Below, piece after piece: positions 17,347-24,484 of a stretch of DNA of 64,000 nt (the stretch's first letter is position 1; the number at the start of each line of letters is the position of its first letter). A program made the translations under genes and the position numbers. The DNA lies in contig CAWBVU010000006.1 of NCBI GenBank assembly GCA_963792405.1, positions 806,001-870,000 on the forward strand, given 5' to 3'. Source of the stretch: SZUA-442 sp963792405 (GTDB taxonomy: Bacteria > Actinomycetota > Acidimicrobiia > Spongiisociales > UBA5794). Under the pieces are notes generated by a model. The model was not told the DNA's origin, made no database searches, and saw only the letters and a list, made by a program, of their open reading frames with translations.

Positions 17347-18377
17347 CGGTACTGCTCCAGGGTGCGCACGTCGGGGTCGATCAGGGCGCGGAGGTCGGTG
17401 ATGCCGTGGCGGACCATGGCGAGGCGCTCGGCGCCCATGCCGAAGGCGAAGCCCGTCACCTCGTCGGGGTCGTAGCCGACGTGTTCGAAGACGGCGGGGT
17501 TCACCATGCCGCAACCGATCAGCTCGAGCCACCGGCCGTTGGTGTAGGCGTGCATCTCTGCGGACGGCTCGGTGAACGGGAAGTAGTGGGGGATGAACTT
17601 CACCTTCGTGTCACGCCCGAGGAACTCGCGAGCGAACTCGGCGAGGGTTCCCTTGAGATCGCCGAACGTGATGCCATCGTCGACCGCAAGGCCCTCGACC
17701 TGATGGAACACGGGCGCATGGGTCGCGTCGACGGCATCCGCCCTGAAGACCCGGCCGGGAACCACGACATAGACAGGAGGGTGGTGTTCCTCCATGTACC
17801 GCGCCTGCATGGGCGACGTATGGGTTCGGAGGAGGACCTCGTCCGGCGCATCCCCGTAGTCGAGGTAGAGGGTGTCGGTCTCGAGACGTGTGGGGTGGGT
17901 CGCAGGGATGTTGAGGGCCGTGAAGTTGTAGAACTCGCTCTCGGCCTCGGGTCCGGATGCCACGGTGTATCCGAGCCCGACGAAGATGTCCACGATCTCG
18001 TCCATCGTCTGTTGCACCAGATGGATCGTTCCCCGTTCGGGCGTCCTGCCGGGGAGGGTGACGTCGAGACGTTCGGCTGTGAGTCGTCGCTGCTGCTCTG
18101 AGACCTCGAGGAGTGCCCGCTTGACGGCGATCTCATCCCCCAGCGTGTTGGCGAGGTCGTTGATCCGCTGCCCCATCGCCCTGCGCAACTCGGGGTCGGT
18201 GATCGTCCCGAGATCGCGACGCGCCACGCCGATCGGTGATTGACGACCGATCGTCTCGGCCTCGATCACGTCGAGGTCGGCGATCGTCGTCGCGGCCTCG
18301 ATGCGCGGCGACGCCTCCGACGCGAGGGTGTCGAGTGGGTCCATGCGATGGGGCAGGTTATCCGTGGTGGGTGTCAT
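17343..18377 (-). CDS. pheS: Phenylalanyl-tRNA synthetase, alpha chain
   Basis: The 344-residue class II synthetase subunit has an N-terminal coiled coil, then motif 2 (RVFRADAVDATHAPVFHQVE) and motif 3 (GFAFGMGAERLAMVRHGI), with HTSPMQAR between them. I chose ATG 18377 because GGGAGG stands nine bases upstream; an in-frame extension of 14 codons would run through the structured leader. The gene follows rplT and an rRNA methyltransferase, as in many Actinobacteria, but has its own promoter and an unusually long leader. Confidence 0.95.
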   Translation of the reverse strand: MTPTTDNLPHRMDPLDTLASEASPRIEAATTIADLDVIEAETIGRQSPIGVARRDLGTITDPELRRAMGQRINDLANTLGDEIAVKRALLEVSEQQRRLTAERLDVTLPGRTPERGTIHLVQQTMDEIVDIFVGLGYTVASGPEAESEFYNFTALNIPATHPTRLETDTLYLDYGDAPDEVLLRTHTSPMQARYMEEHHPPVYVVVPGRVFRADAVDATHAPVFHQVEGLAVDDGITFGDLKGTLAEFAREFLGRDTKVKFIPHYFPFTEPSAEMHAYTNGRWLELIGCGMVNPAVFEHVGYDPDEVTGFAFGMGAERLAMVRHGITDLRALIDPDVRTLEQYR

Positions 18378-18423
18378 GGTGCCAGACCTCCCGTGGTGGG
18401 GATGCCCATCCCGGGACACGAAG

Positions 18424-18448
18424 GAGCCCGGGAGGGCATCCCGGGCTC
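18424..18448 (-). terminator. Perfect hairpin in the pheST leader (possible attenuator)
   Basis: GAGCCCGGG and CCCGGGCTC form nine GC-rich pairs around a seven-base loop, followed by CTTCGTGT, not by a clean T-run. It may act as a terminator in a high-GC background or as one arm of a switch. Confidence 0.4.
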
Positions 18449-18471
18449 GTGCAGTGTCGTCGGTGGACGCG

Positions 18472-18528
18472 TCAGAGTTCCGGGGCGTGCCCGCCCTCGA
18501 AGGGTCCGTCCGTAAATCGTTCGTGCAT
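18472..18528 (-). CDS. Putative 18-residue pheST leader peptide
   Basis: The ORF begins with ATG ten bases after the -10 box and encodes MHERFTDGPFEGGHAPEL. Two of its codons are for Phe (TTT and TTC, positions 5 and 10). Two separated Phe codons are fewer than in classic enterobacterial leaders, so control by charged tRNA-Phe is only a suggestion. The ORF ends 24 bases before the 9-base-pair hairpin. Confidence 0.35.
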   Translation of the reverse strand: MHERFTDGPFEGGHAPEL

Positions 18529-18569
18529 CAGGACGCCGAGGCTACCACGAGGACAGGGGGCGGTGAAGC

Positions 18570-19310
18570 TCACCGGCCGAGGGCGTACATCGCGATGGCT
18601 GCGGCGACGGCAGCGTTGAGACTCTCGACGGAGCCTCGCATCGGGATCGTGAGTCGTTGATCCACGGCCTCGAGGACACTCTTCGGGAGCCCGTGCGCCT
18701 CCGAGCCGACGATGAGGCCGACCGGCCCCTCCCCCTCCCTTCTGGGGTCCGCTCCCCCGCGCACGACGAGCGCCGCCGTCGCCACGCCTGCGTTGCTCGG
18801 GCCCGCGACGGGATCCTCGACGCGCGCCAGGTAGGCCGCGAAGATCGTGCCCGCACTGGCGCGGATGGCCTTGGGGCTCCAGGGATCCGCCGGAGAGCCC
18901 GAGAGGACGACGTCCCAACCCAACGCAACGGCGGTCCGGACGATGGTGCCGAGGTTGCCGGGATCCGAGATGTCGTGGAGCACGACCTGGTCATGGGCCC
19001 TCACCCGCCGAAGCGGTGGCGGCGCCACGATCGCGATCGGCCCCTGCGGCTCCTTCGTCGTGGCGATGGAGGCGAGGACGGGCACCGACACGGTGATGAC
19101 CTCGCATCCCGCCCTCTCCGCGAGGGAGGGGCCCAGCTCGTCACCTTCGAGCGCCACGATCGCGTGGACCCGTGCCCCGTGGGTGACCGCGGCCTCCGCG
19201 ATGAGGGGGCCCTCTGCGAGGGTGAGGCCCATCGACCTGCGTCCCTTGGTCCCACGGAGGGTCCGCAGCCCCTTGATGCGGGCGTTGCCGGTGGAGGTGA
19301 TCACGGTCAT
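18570..19310 (-). CDS. TrmH/SpoU-family RNA 2'-O-ribose methyltransferase
   Basis: The 246-residue protein has an N-terminal substrate-binding domain (ITSTGNARIKGLRTL) and a C-terminal SPOUT domain with all three SpoU motifs: HDISDPGNLGTIVRTA, VGLIVGSEAHGLP and IPMRGSVESLNAAVA. These knotted enzymes methylate a ribose in 23S rRNA or tRNA. The place between rplT and pheS is typical of the actinobacterial 23S rRNA enzyme. ATG 19310 follows TACGAT by eight bases, suggesting its own leaderless promoter after the rplT terminator. Confidence 0.85.
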   Translation of the reverse strand: MTVITSTGNARIKGLRTLRGTKGRRSMGLTLAEGPLIAEAAVTHGARVHAIVALEGDELGPSLAERAGCEVITVSVPVLASIATTKEPQGPIAIVAPPPLRRVRAHDQVVLHDISDPGNLGTIVRTAVALGWDVVLSGSPADPWSPKAIRASAGTIFAAYLARVEDPVAGPSNAGVATAALVVRGGADPRREGEGPVGLIVGSEAHGLPKSVLEAVDQRLTIPMRGSVESLNAAVAAAIAMYALGR

Positions 19311-19318
19311 CGGCGGCC

Positions 19319-19324
19319 ATCGTA
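19319..19324 (-). promoter_or_regulatory. -10 element TACGAT for the rRNA methyltransferase gene
   Basis: TACGAT ends eight bases before the ATG, without a ribosome-binding site, just downstream of the strong rplT terminator. Confidence 0.45.
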
Positions 19325-19337
19325 CGCAGGGGACGCG

Positions 19338-19367
19338 ACGTGGGGAGCCCTCGCGGGCTCCCCACGT
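19338..19367 (-). terminator. Strong hairpin terminator after rplT
   Basis: A perfect 13-base-pair stem (19338-19350 with 19355-19367) closes a TCGC-type four-base loop just downstream of the rplT stop. There is no T-run. It should end the infC-rpmI-rplT transcript. Confidence 0.75.
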
Positions 19368-19384
19368 GTGACAGGTCGGATGCG

Positions 19385-19744
19385 CTACTCGACGGATGCG
19401 AGGTTCGAGACCTCGACGAGGGCGGCGAACGCGTCGGGATCGTTCACGGCCATCTCCGCGAGCATCTTGCGGTCGACGTCGACGTCCGCTGCCTTGAGGC
19501 CTGCCATGAACCGCGAGTAGGTCGTGCCATTGAGGCGTGCGGCCGCGTTGATGCGCTGGATCCACAGCCGTCGGAACTGGCCCTTGCGCGCACGACGATG
19601 GTCGTACGAGTCCTGCATCGCGTGCATGACCTGTTCGCGTGCGGTCCGGTACCTGCGGCTCCGTGCCCCCGTGTAACCGGAGGCCCGCTCCATCAGCTTC
19701 TTGCGCTTCTTCCGTGCATTCACGGATCGCTTCACACGAGCCAT
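19385..19744 (-). CDS. rplT: 50S ribosomal protein L20
   Basis: The 119-residue basic protein starts MARVKRSVNARKKRKKLM and carries the RRARKGQFRRLWIQRINAAA stretch typical of L20, an early-assembly protein that binds 23S rRNA. The length is standard. It lies nine bases after rpmI in the conserved infC-rpmI-rplT operon and is followed by a strong terminator. Confidence 0.97.
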   Translation of the reverse strand: MARVKRSVNARKKRKKLMERASGYTGARSRRYRTAREQVMHAMQDSYDHRRARKGQFRRLWIQRINAAARLNGTTYSRFMAGLKAADVDVDRKMLAEMAVNDPDAFAALVEVSNLASVE

Positions 19745-19753
19745 GGGAGCCTC

Positions 19754-19948
19754 CTAGTTGTGCAGCAGGCGGTCGATGTTCTTCGCATCGCCACCGCTGA
19801 GGGTCGCTGTTCCTTTTTCGCGCCGCCAGCGCGTGGCGTTCTTGGTGTGGCGGTTGTGGCCGCGCCAGGCCTTGCGGTGCCTGATCTTGCCACTGCCGGA
19901 ACGCCAGAATCGCTTGGCGGCGCCCTTGTGGGTCTTCATCTTCGGCAT
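19754..19948 (-). CDS. rpmI: 50S ribosomal protein L35
   Basis: The 64-residue, very basic protein (MPKMKTHKGAAKRFWRSGSG) is full-length L35, a late-binding component of the large ribosomal subunit. A ribosome-binding site, AGGAG, precedes the ATG by five to six bases. It is the middle gene of the infC operon. Confidence 0.97.
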   Translation of the reverse strand: MPKMKTHKGAAKRFWRSGSGKIRHRKAWRGHNRHTKNATRWRREKGTATLSGGDAKNIDRLLHN

Positions 19949-19981
19949 GAATGCTCCTGTCTCCGGAGGGGCGGGTGAGCC

Positions 19982-20542
19982 CTACTCCTCCTCGTCCGAG
20001 TCCGTGTCGGATTCGTCCGTCGTCTCGGGTGGCAGGTCCTTTGCGGGAACGAGCACCATGACCATGTTCCTGCCGTCGAGTCGAGGCATCGCCTCGATCT
20101 CGGCATAGTCCTCGATGTCGTTGAAGAGGCGCTCGAGCAGTGCTCGCCCGAGCTCGGGGTGGGCCACTTCGCGTCCGCGGAAGCGCATCGTGCACTTCAC
20201 CTTGTCGCCTTCACGCAGGAACTTGACCACGCGCTTCCTCTTGACCTCGTAGTCGCTCTTGCCGATCTTCGGCCGGAACTGGACTTCCTTGATCACCGTG
20301 CGTGTCTGGCTCTTGCGGGCTTCGCGCGCCTTGACGGACTGGTCGTATTTGTACTTGCCGTAGTCCATCATCCGCACGACGGGGGGCCGTGCGTCAGGTG
20401 CGACCTCGACGAGGTCGAGGCCCAGCTGATCTGCAAGCCATCGAGCTTCGTCGATGTCCTTCTCGCCGATCTGGGCACCGTCAGGTGCGATCAGGCGGAC
20501 GCGCTTGACTCGGATGCGTTCGTTGACCCGTGGCTCCGCGAT
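19982..20542 (-). CDS. infC: Translation initiation factor IF-3 with ATC start codon
   Basis: The 186-residue protein has the N-terminal IF-3 domain (EPRVNERIRVKRVRLI), the linker and the C-terminal domain (FRPKIGKSDYEVKRKRVVKF) with an acidic tail. IF-3 binds the 30S subunit and discriminates against non-AUG starts. The first conserved residues lie upstream of any ATG or GTG; the only start next to a ribosome-binding site is ATC at 20542-20540, six bases after AGGAGGT. A rare AUU/AUC-type start is known for infC and underlies autoregulation. Starting at the internal GTG (20377) would delete the N-terminal domain. Confidence 0.92.
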   Translation of the reverse strand: MAEPRVNERIRVKRVRLIAPDGAQIGEKDIDEARWLADQLGLDLVEVAPDARPPVVRMMDYGKYKYDQSVKAREARKSQTRTVIKEVQFRPKIGKSDYEVKRKRVVKFLREGDKVKCTMRFRGREVAHPELGRALLERLFNDIEDYAEIEAMPRLDGRNMVMVLVPAKDLPPETTDESDTDSDEEE

Positions 20543-20696
20543 GGGAGTACCTCCTGGTTCGTGGTCCTGCTCCCGAGGAGTCGCCTACGAGAACGACGGC
20601 GGCGCGAGACCACCAGGAAGTTCAGGACCAGCCGCACCTCTGATCGGTGGACTGGTGGGAAGCAGGCGCCCCCTCTTCGTTGTCCGCACGAGGATA
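20540..20696 (-). promoter_or_regulatory. infC leader: promoter, hidden ribosome-binding site, ATC start
   Basis: TATCCT (20696-20691) predicts a leader of about 140 bases. Within it CTTCCTGG plus GGTC (20620-20608) can pair with GACC plus CCAGGAGG (20566-20550), burying the infC ribosome-binding site AGGAGGT. A rival pairing, GGTCCTG (20629-20623) with CAGGACC (20569-20563), would exclude that stem. The layout suggests translational control on top of start-codon autoregulation. Confidence 0.5.
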
Positions 20697-20734
20697 TCAG
20701 GCCGCGTCGGTTGTGGCGCACCCGATGTCGTGGA

Positions 20735-21199
20735 TCAGGAGATCGCGCGCAGCGCATGCACGGCGAGCACCGCCGCCGCTGCCGCCTCGCGGCCCTTGTT
20801 GGCAGGTCCCTGCGCCGCCCTGGCCTCGGCATGGGCGCTGTCGATGACGGTGAGGATCCCGAAGGCGACGGGAACGCCTGTGTCGAGTTGGACCCGCATC
20901 AGGCCCTCGGAGGCCCTGTGGGCGACGTGGTCGTAGTGGTCGGTGTCGCCCTTGACCACGGCGCCGAGGCACACGACGGCGTCATACCCCGCCATCGCCG
21001 CCTTCCTGGCGAGGAGTGGGAGTTCGAAGGCGCCCGGTGCGCTCACCGACAGCACGTCCTGTGCTCCGGACTCGTCGAGGAACTCGAGTGCGCCTGCACG
21101 CAGGCCCTCGGTGATGGCGGCGTTGAACACGGACGTGATCACGGCGATCCGCAGTCCCGAGGCGTCCGCCTCGATGGACCCGTGTCCGTCAACCCGCAT
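20735..21199 (-). CDS. ribH: 6,7-dimethyl-8-ribityllumazine synthase
   Basis: The 154-residue lumazine synthase joins the ribulose-derived four-carbon unit to the pyrimidine precursor. SVSAPGAFELPLLA and CLGAVVKGDTDHYDHVA are the conserved substrate-binding stretches, with the catalytic His in the second. It is the last gene of ribD-ribE-ribBA-ribH, and its ATG lies inside the end of ribBA (11-base overlap). Confidence 0.95.
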   Translation of the reverse strand: MRVDGHGSIEADASGLRIAVITSVFNAAITEGLRAGALEFLDESGAQDVLSVSAPGAFELPLLARKAAMAGYDAVVCLGAVVKGDTDHYDHVAHRASEGLMRVQLDTGVPVAFGILTVIDSAHAEARAAQGPANKGREAAAAAVLAVHALRAIS

Positions 21200-22424
21200 G
21201 ACGCTCGACCTCCGCAGCTCCCTCGACCTGTCCGAGGTGCCCCATGCGCGCCTCCTTGGTCTCGAGATACGCCCTGTTGTGGGGCGTGACCCCGACCCAC
21301 AGCGGCTCCCTGCCGACGACGTCGATCCCGTACCGGCGGAGCTGGTCGATCTTGTCCGGGTTGTTCGTCAGCAGCCGCACCGACGACACACCGAGGTCCC
21401 TGAGGATCTGGGCGTCGACGCCGTAGTGGCGACCGTCGTCCGCGTGGCCGATCTGGCGATTCGCCTCGACCGTGTCGAGGCCCTGCTCCTGGAGGTGGTA
21501 GGCGGCGATCTTGTCGAGGATGCCGATCCCCCTGCCCTCGTGGGAGGTGTTGTAGACGATCACCCCCCTCCCCTCCTCCGCGATCCTTCGCATCGCCTCC
21601 TCGAGCTGTGCTCCACAGTCACATCGCAGGGAGCCGAACACGTCGCCGGTGAGGCACACGGAGTGCACCCTCGCGAGGACGCCTTCCTCCCCCTCGAGGT
21701 CGCCCATGACGAGGGCGACGTGGGCGCTCTGATCGATGCTCGACCGATAACCCACGACGCCGAAGCTGCCGATCGCCGTGGGGAGTTGTGCCTGTGACAC
21801 GCGAGCGACGAGGTCCTCCGTGCGCCAGCGGTACGCCACGAGGTCCGCGATCGAGATGGCCACGAGCCCATGGTCCTCTGCGAATCGTTCGAGCGCCTCA
21901 CCTCGCATCATCGTGCCGTCGTCGTTGACGATCTCGCACAGCACACCCGCGGGCCGGAGCCCTGCCAGCCTCGTGAGGTCGACCGCCGCTTCCGTGTGCC
22001 CCGGGCGCACGATCACGCCGCCCTCCTGGTACCTGAGGGGGAAGATGTGGCCCGGCCGGTGGAAGTCCGAGGGCACCGATGAGGCGTCGACGAACGCCCG
22101 GATGGTCCGTGCCCTGTCCTCGGCGGAGATCCCGGTGGTCGTGTCGCTGGCGTAGTCGATCGACACGGTGAACGCGGTCTGGTGCCGTTCCGTGTTGTCG
22201 GTCACCATCAGGGGGAGGTCGAGCTCGTCGAGGCGTTCGCCGGTCGCGGGAAGGCAGATGAGCCCGGACGTGTAGCGGACCATGAAGCCGATGCGCTCGG
22301 GTGTGGCGAACTCCGCGGCGAGGATGAGGTCGCCCTCGTTCTCCCTGTTGACGTCGTCGACGACGAGCACGAACTCGCCCCGACGCAGCGCGTCCAAGGC
22401 GTCGCGGACCCGTGCACCGGTCAT
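21189..22424 (-). CDS. ribBA: Bifunctional DHBP synthase / GTP cyclohydrolase II
   Basis: The 411-residue fusion starts both arms of riboflavin synthesis. The N-terminal half (about residues 1-205) is DHBP synthase with DDVNRENEGDLILAAEF and the RPGHIFPL region. The C-terminal half is GTP cyclohydrolase II with the zinc ligands in CLTGDVFGSLRCDC and the HEGRGIGI motif. Both active sites look intact. The start overlaps the ribE stop (ATGA). Confidence 0.95.
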   Translation of the reverse strand: MTGARVRDALDALRRGEFVLVVDDVNRENEGDLILAAEFATPERIGFMVRYTSGLICLPATGERLDELDLPLMVTDNTERHQTAFTVSIDYASDTTTGISAEDRARTIRAFVDASSVPSDFHRPGHIFPLRYQEGGVIVRPGHTEAAVDLTRLAGLRPAGVLCEIVNDDGTMMRGEALERFAEDHGLVAISIADLVAYRWRTEDLVARVSQAQLPTAIGSFGVVGYRSSIDQSAHVALVMGDLEGEEGVLARVHSVCLTGDVFGSLRCDCGAQLEEAMRRIAEEGRGVIVYNTSHEGRGIGILDKIAAYHLQEQGLDTVEANRQIGHADDGRHYGVDAQILRDLGVSSVRLLTNNPDKIDQLRRYGIDVVGREPLWVGVTPHNRAYLETKEARMGHLGQVEGAAEVERHAG

Positions 22425-23029
22425 CGGCCGATTCCCATCATGCGTTCGACGTACTTGGCGAGGATGTCGACCTCGACGTTGACCTGGTCACCGACGGTCC
22501 TCGTGCCGAAGACCGTCGCATCGAGGGTGTGGGGGATGAGGACGAACTCGCACCATGGATCCGATGCCCCGGGGTCGGACACTGCGGTGAGGGTGAGGCT
22601 CGTGCCATCAACGGCGAGGGAGCCCTTCTCCACGACGTATCGCGACAGGTGCGTCGGAAGGCCGAGGCGCACGCGCACCGAGCCACCTTCGTCCGTGATG
22701 CCCGCGATCGCGCCCACACCGTCGACGTGGCCCTGGACGACGTGCCCGTCGAGACGCCCGTCCGCGGGGATGGGTCGCTCGAGGTTGACCCGGCTTCCGG
22801 CCTCGAGGACGTCGAGCGCCGACCTCGCGAGCGTCTCGGGTACGACGTCGACCGAGAACGCGTCCTCCTCGACCTCCACCGCGGTCAGGCACACGCCGTT
22901 CACGGCGACGGAGTCGCCGACCGTGAGCCCCCCGACGGTCGACGGCGCGGAGATCGTGAACCGCGCCACGGGACGGCTCCGATCCACGGAGTCGACGATC
23001 CCGAGCTCGGTGATGATGCCGGTGAACAT
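22421..23029 (-). CDS. ribE: Riboflavin synthase, alpha chain
   Basis: The 202-residue protein consists of two similar lumazine-binding barrels. It begins with the diagnostic MFTGIITELG, has GDSVAVNGVCLT in the first half and the parallel KGSLAVDGTSLT in the second. It dismutates two lumazines to riboflavin. It starts two bases after ribD ends and overlaps ribBA. Confidence 0.95.
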   Translation of the reverse strand: MFTGIITELGIVDSVDRSRPVARFTISAPSTVGGLTVGDSVAVNGVCLTAVEVEEDAFSVDVVPETLARSALDVLEAGSRVNLERPIPADGRLDGHVVQGHVDGVGAIAGITDEGGSVRVRLGLPTHLSRYVVEKGSLAVDGTSLTLTAVSDPGASDPWCEFVLIPHTLDATVFGTRTVGDQVNVEVDILAKYVERMMGIGR

Positions 23030-23031
23030 GG

Positions 23032-24066
23032 CTAGGCGGGCTCCGGGCTACCGACGATCTTGACGTCGCCACCGAGCCACTCGACGGCGCGGATCCCCAC
23101 GGGACGGGCGTCACCCAGCGTGGAGAACGTGCCGTTGATGGCGGGGATGCCGGTGCCCCCTGCGATCATCCCCCCGACGTACCAGACGATCTCGTCCACG
23201 AGGTCGGCGGCGAGGAAGGATGACGCCACGGTGGGCCCTCCTTCGACCAGGACGGACAGGATGCCGAACGTGGGAAGGTCCTCGAGGACCTTGAGGAGGT
23301 CGACTCCTCCGCCATCCTCGTAGATGAGGGGGTCCCTGGCGAGGACCCTCGCGTCCTGGGGCAGGGGCCGGTGGCCGACGATGAGGACAGGTCGCGGCTG
23401 GGGTCCTGCATGACCGTCGAGTCGCACCGTGAGCTCGGGATCGTCCGCGATCACGGTGCCGGAGCCGACGAGGACGGCATCATGGTCCGAGCGCAGGACA
23501 TGGACGTCCCTGCGGGCCTCCGGTCCTGTGATCCAACGAGACGTGCCGTCACGTGCGGCGACCTGCCCGTCGAGGGTCGATGCGACCTTGAGGGTCACCA
23601 TTGCCCGACCGGTCCTGCGATGGAAGAAGTAGGCGGGATCGTGTGCCTCGATCTCCTCGGCGAGCACCCCCTCGGTGACCTCGATGCCGGCGTCGCGCAG
23701 GCGCGCGACGCCCCTGCCGCGGACCCTCGCGTCGGGATCGCCGGCTCCGACCACCACCCTGGTGATTCCGGCATCGATGATCGCCTCGGTGCACGGCGGT
23801 GTCAGCCCCGTGTGGTCACAGGGTTCGAGCGTGACGTAGAGGGTGTGACCTACGACATCGAGGTCCGCGATCGCGAGGCGCTCGGCGTGGAGGTCGCCGT
23901 GATGCTGATGGGCGGCAGCGGCCACCACGTCACCATGGGGGCTCACGACCACCGCACCGACACGCGGATTGGGATGCGGGTACGTCGCGCTCGTCAGTTC
24001 GAGTGCCACCCGCATCGCCGCGTCGTCGTCGTGGCGATCGACGGTGTTGTCGGTCGCGTGACGCAC
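23032..24066 (-). CDS. ribD: Bifunctional pyrimidine deaminase/reductase
   Basis: The 344-residue protein has an N-terminal zinc deaminase domain (about residues 10-150; GDLHAERLAI for the first ligand, LEPCDHTGLTPPC for the cysteines) and a C-terminal NADPH reductase domain (from MVTLKVASTLDGQVA). It carries out two successive steps of riboflavin synthesis. GTG 24066 is the start because AAGGGG stands seven bases upstream, exactly at the end of the FMN riboswitch. Upstream in-frame codons would lie inside the riboswitch. Confidence 0.93.
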   Translation of the reverse strand: MRHATDNTVDRHDDDAAMRVALELTSATYPHPNPRVGAVVVSPHGDVVAAAAHQHHGDLHAERLAIADLDVVGHTLYVTLEPCDHTGLTPPCTEAIIDAGITRVVVGAGDPDARVRGRGVARLRDAGIEVTEGVLAEEIEAHDPAYFFHRRTGRAMVTLKVASTLDGQVAARDGTSRWITGPEARRDVHVLRSDHDAVLVGSGTVIADDPELTVRLDGHAGPQPRPVLIVGHRPLPQDARVLARDPLIYEDGGGVDLLKVLEDLPTFGILSVLVEGGPTVASSFLAADLVDEIVWYVGGMIAGGTGIPAINGTFSTLGDARPVGIRAVEWLGGDVKIVGSPEPA

Positions 24067-24073
24067 GAGGCGT

Positions 24074-24190
24074 CCCCTTTCTCCCATCCGGACTCTCACC
24101 GTCGGTCCCGGGATTCCACCGGGTCGGCCCCTGCGCGGGGTTCGCGGACTCTCACCGCCGGTCGGGAATTGCACCCTGCCCTGAAAGAGG
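24074..24190 (-). promoter_or_regulatory. FMN riboswitch (RFN element)
   Basis: The minus strand carries the canonical RFN blocks: TTTCAGGGCAGGGTG, AATTCCCGACCGGCGGT, GAGAGTCCGCGA and GACCGACGGTGAGAGTCC, followed by GGATGGGAGAAAG. The closing P1 stem pairs CCTCTTTC (24190-24183) with GAAAGGGG (24081-24074). The second strand is the ribD ribosome-binding site, so FMN binding should block translation initiation directly. Confidence 0.95.
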
Positions 24191-24203
24191 TATGTCCGTC
24201 GGA

Positions 24204-24209
24204 AGTCTA
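24204..24209 (-). promoter_or_regulatory. -10 element TAGACT for the rib operon
   Basis: TAGACT lies 13 bases before the first base of the riboswitch P1 stem, so transcription would start at about 24197. The hexamer overlaps the stop codon of the upstream small ORF. Confidence 0.5.
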
Positions 24210-24425
24210 GGGACTCCTTGCGGATTCCCGGCCGGCATCCCGGGGCGCCTTCGTGGGCAACTCTCGCCACATGCCTCCTCCCAGGTCGAGGAGGATCATC
24301 TCCCTCCCTCCGAGGCACTCCGGCTCCTGCCACCACTTCGCGTTCGTCACGGTGATCCAGTGGGACCACAGGTATCCGTGTTCGCACGCAACGGCGTGAT
24401 CGCGCACGCTGATCGTGTGGGCCAT
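24207..24425 (-). CDS. Hypothetical 72-residue protein
   Basis: The predicted protein (MAHTISVRDHAVACEHGYLW...) is soluble and unusually rich in Trp, His and two Cys residues for its size, with WSHWITVTNAKWW in the middle. GGAG stands six to seven bases before the ATG. It follows the REC-GGDEF gene after 59 bases, and its TAG stop forms part of the rib promoter. I do not recognise a family and cannot exclude that it is non-coding. Confidence 0.45.
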   Translation of the reverse strand: MAHTISVRDHAVACEHGYLWSHWITVTNAKWWQEPECLGGREMILLDLGGGMWRELPTKAPRDAGRESARSP

Positions 24426-24484
24426 CACCTTCTCCCCGTTCCCGGTCGACGCGGATCGCCGATTCGCTCGCCTCGGCCGAGTGG

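Larger units (their letters stand above)
18378..18544 (-). promoter_or_regulatory. Candidate pheST leader with upstream ORF and competing hairpins
   Basis: A TAGCCT box (18544-18539) predicts transcription from about 18532, giving a leader of roughly 155 bases. It holds an 18-codon ORF, a perfect 9-base-pair hairpin (18440-18448 with 18424-18432) and a second small hairpin (18412-18399). GGGATGCCC (18442-18434) is perfectly complementary to GGGCATCCC (18407-18399), a pairing that excludes both hairpins. CCTCCC (18435-18430) complements the pheS ribosome-binding site GGGAGG (18392-18387). This looks like an attenuator or translational switch. Confidence 0.5.

Noticed and set aside
19982..20377. 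infC starting at the internal GTG (131 residues)
   Set aside because: This would remove the N-terminal IF-3 domain, which is fully encoded upstream in frame and preceded by a perfect ribosome-binding site at an ATC.
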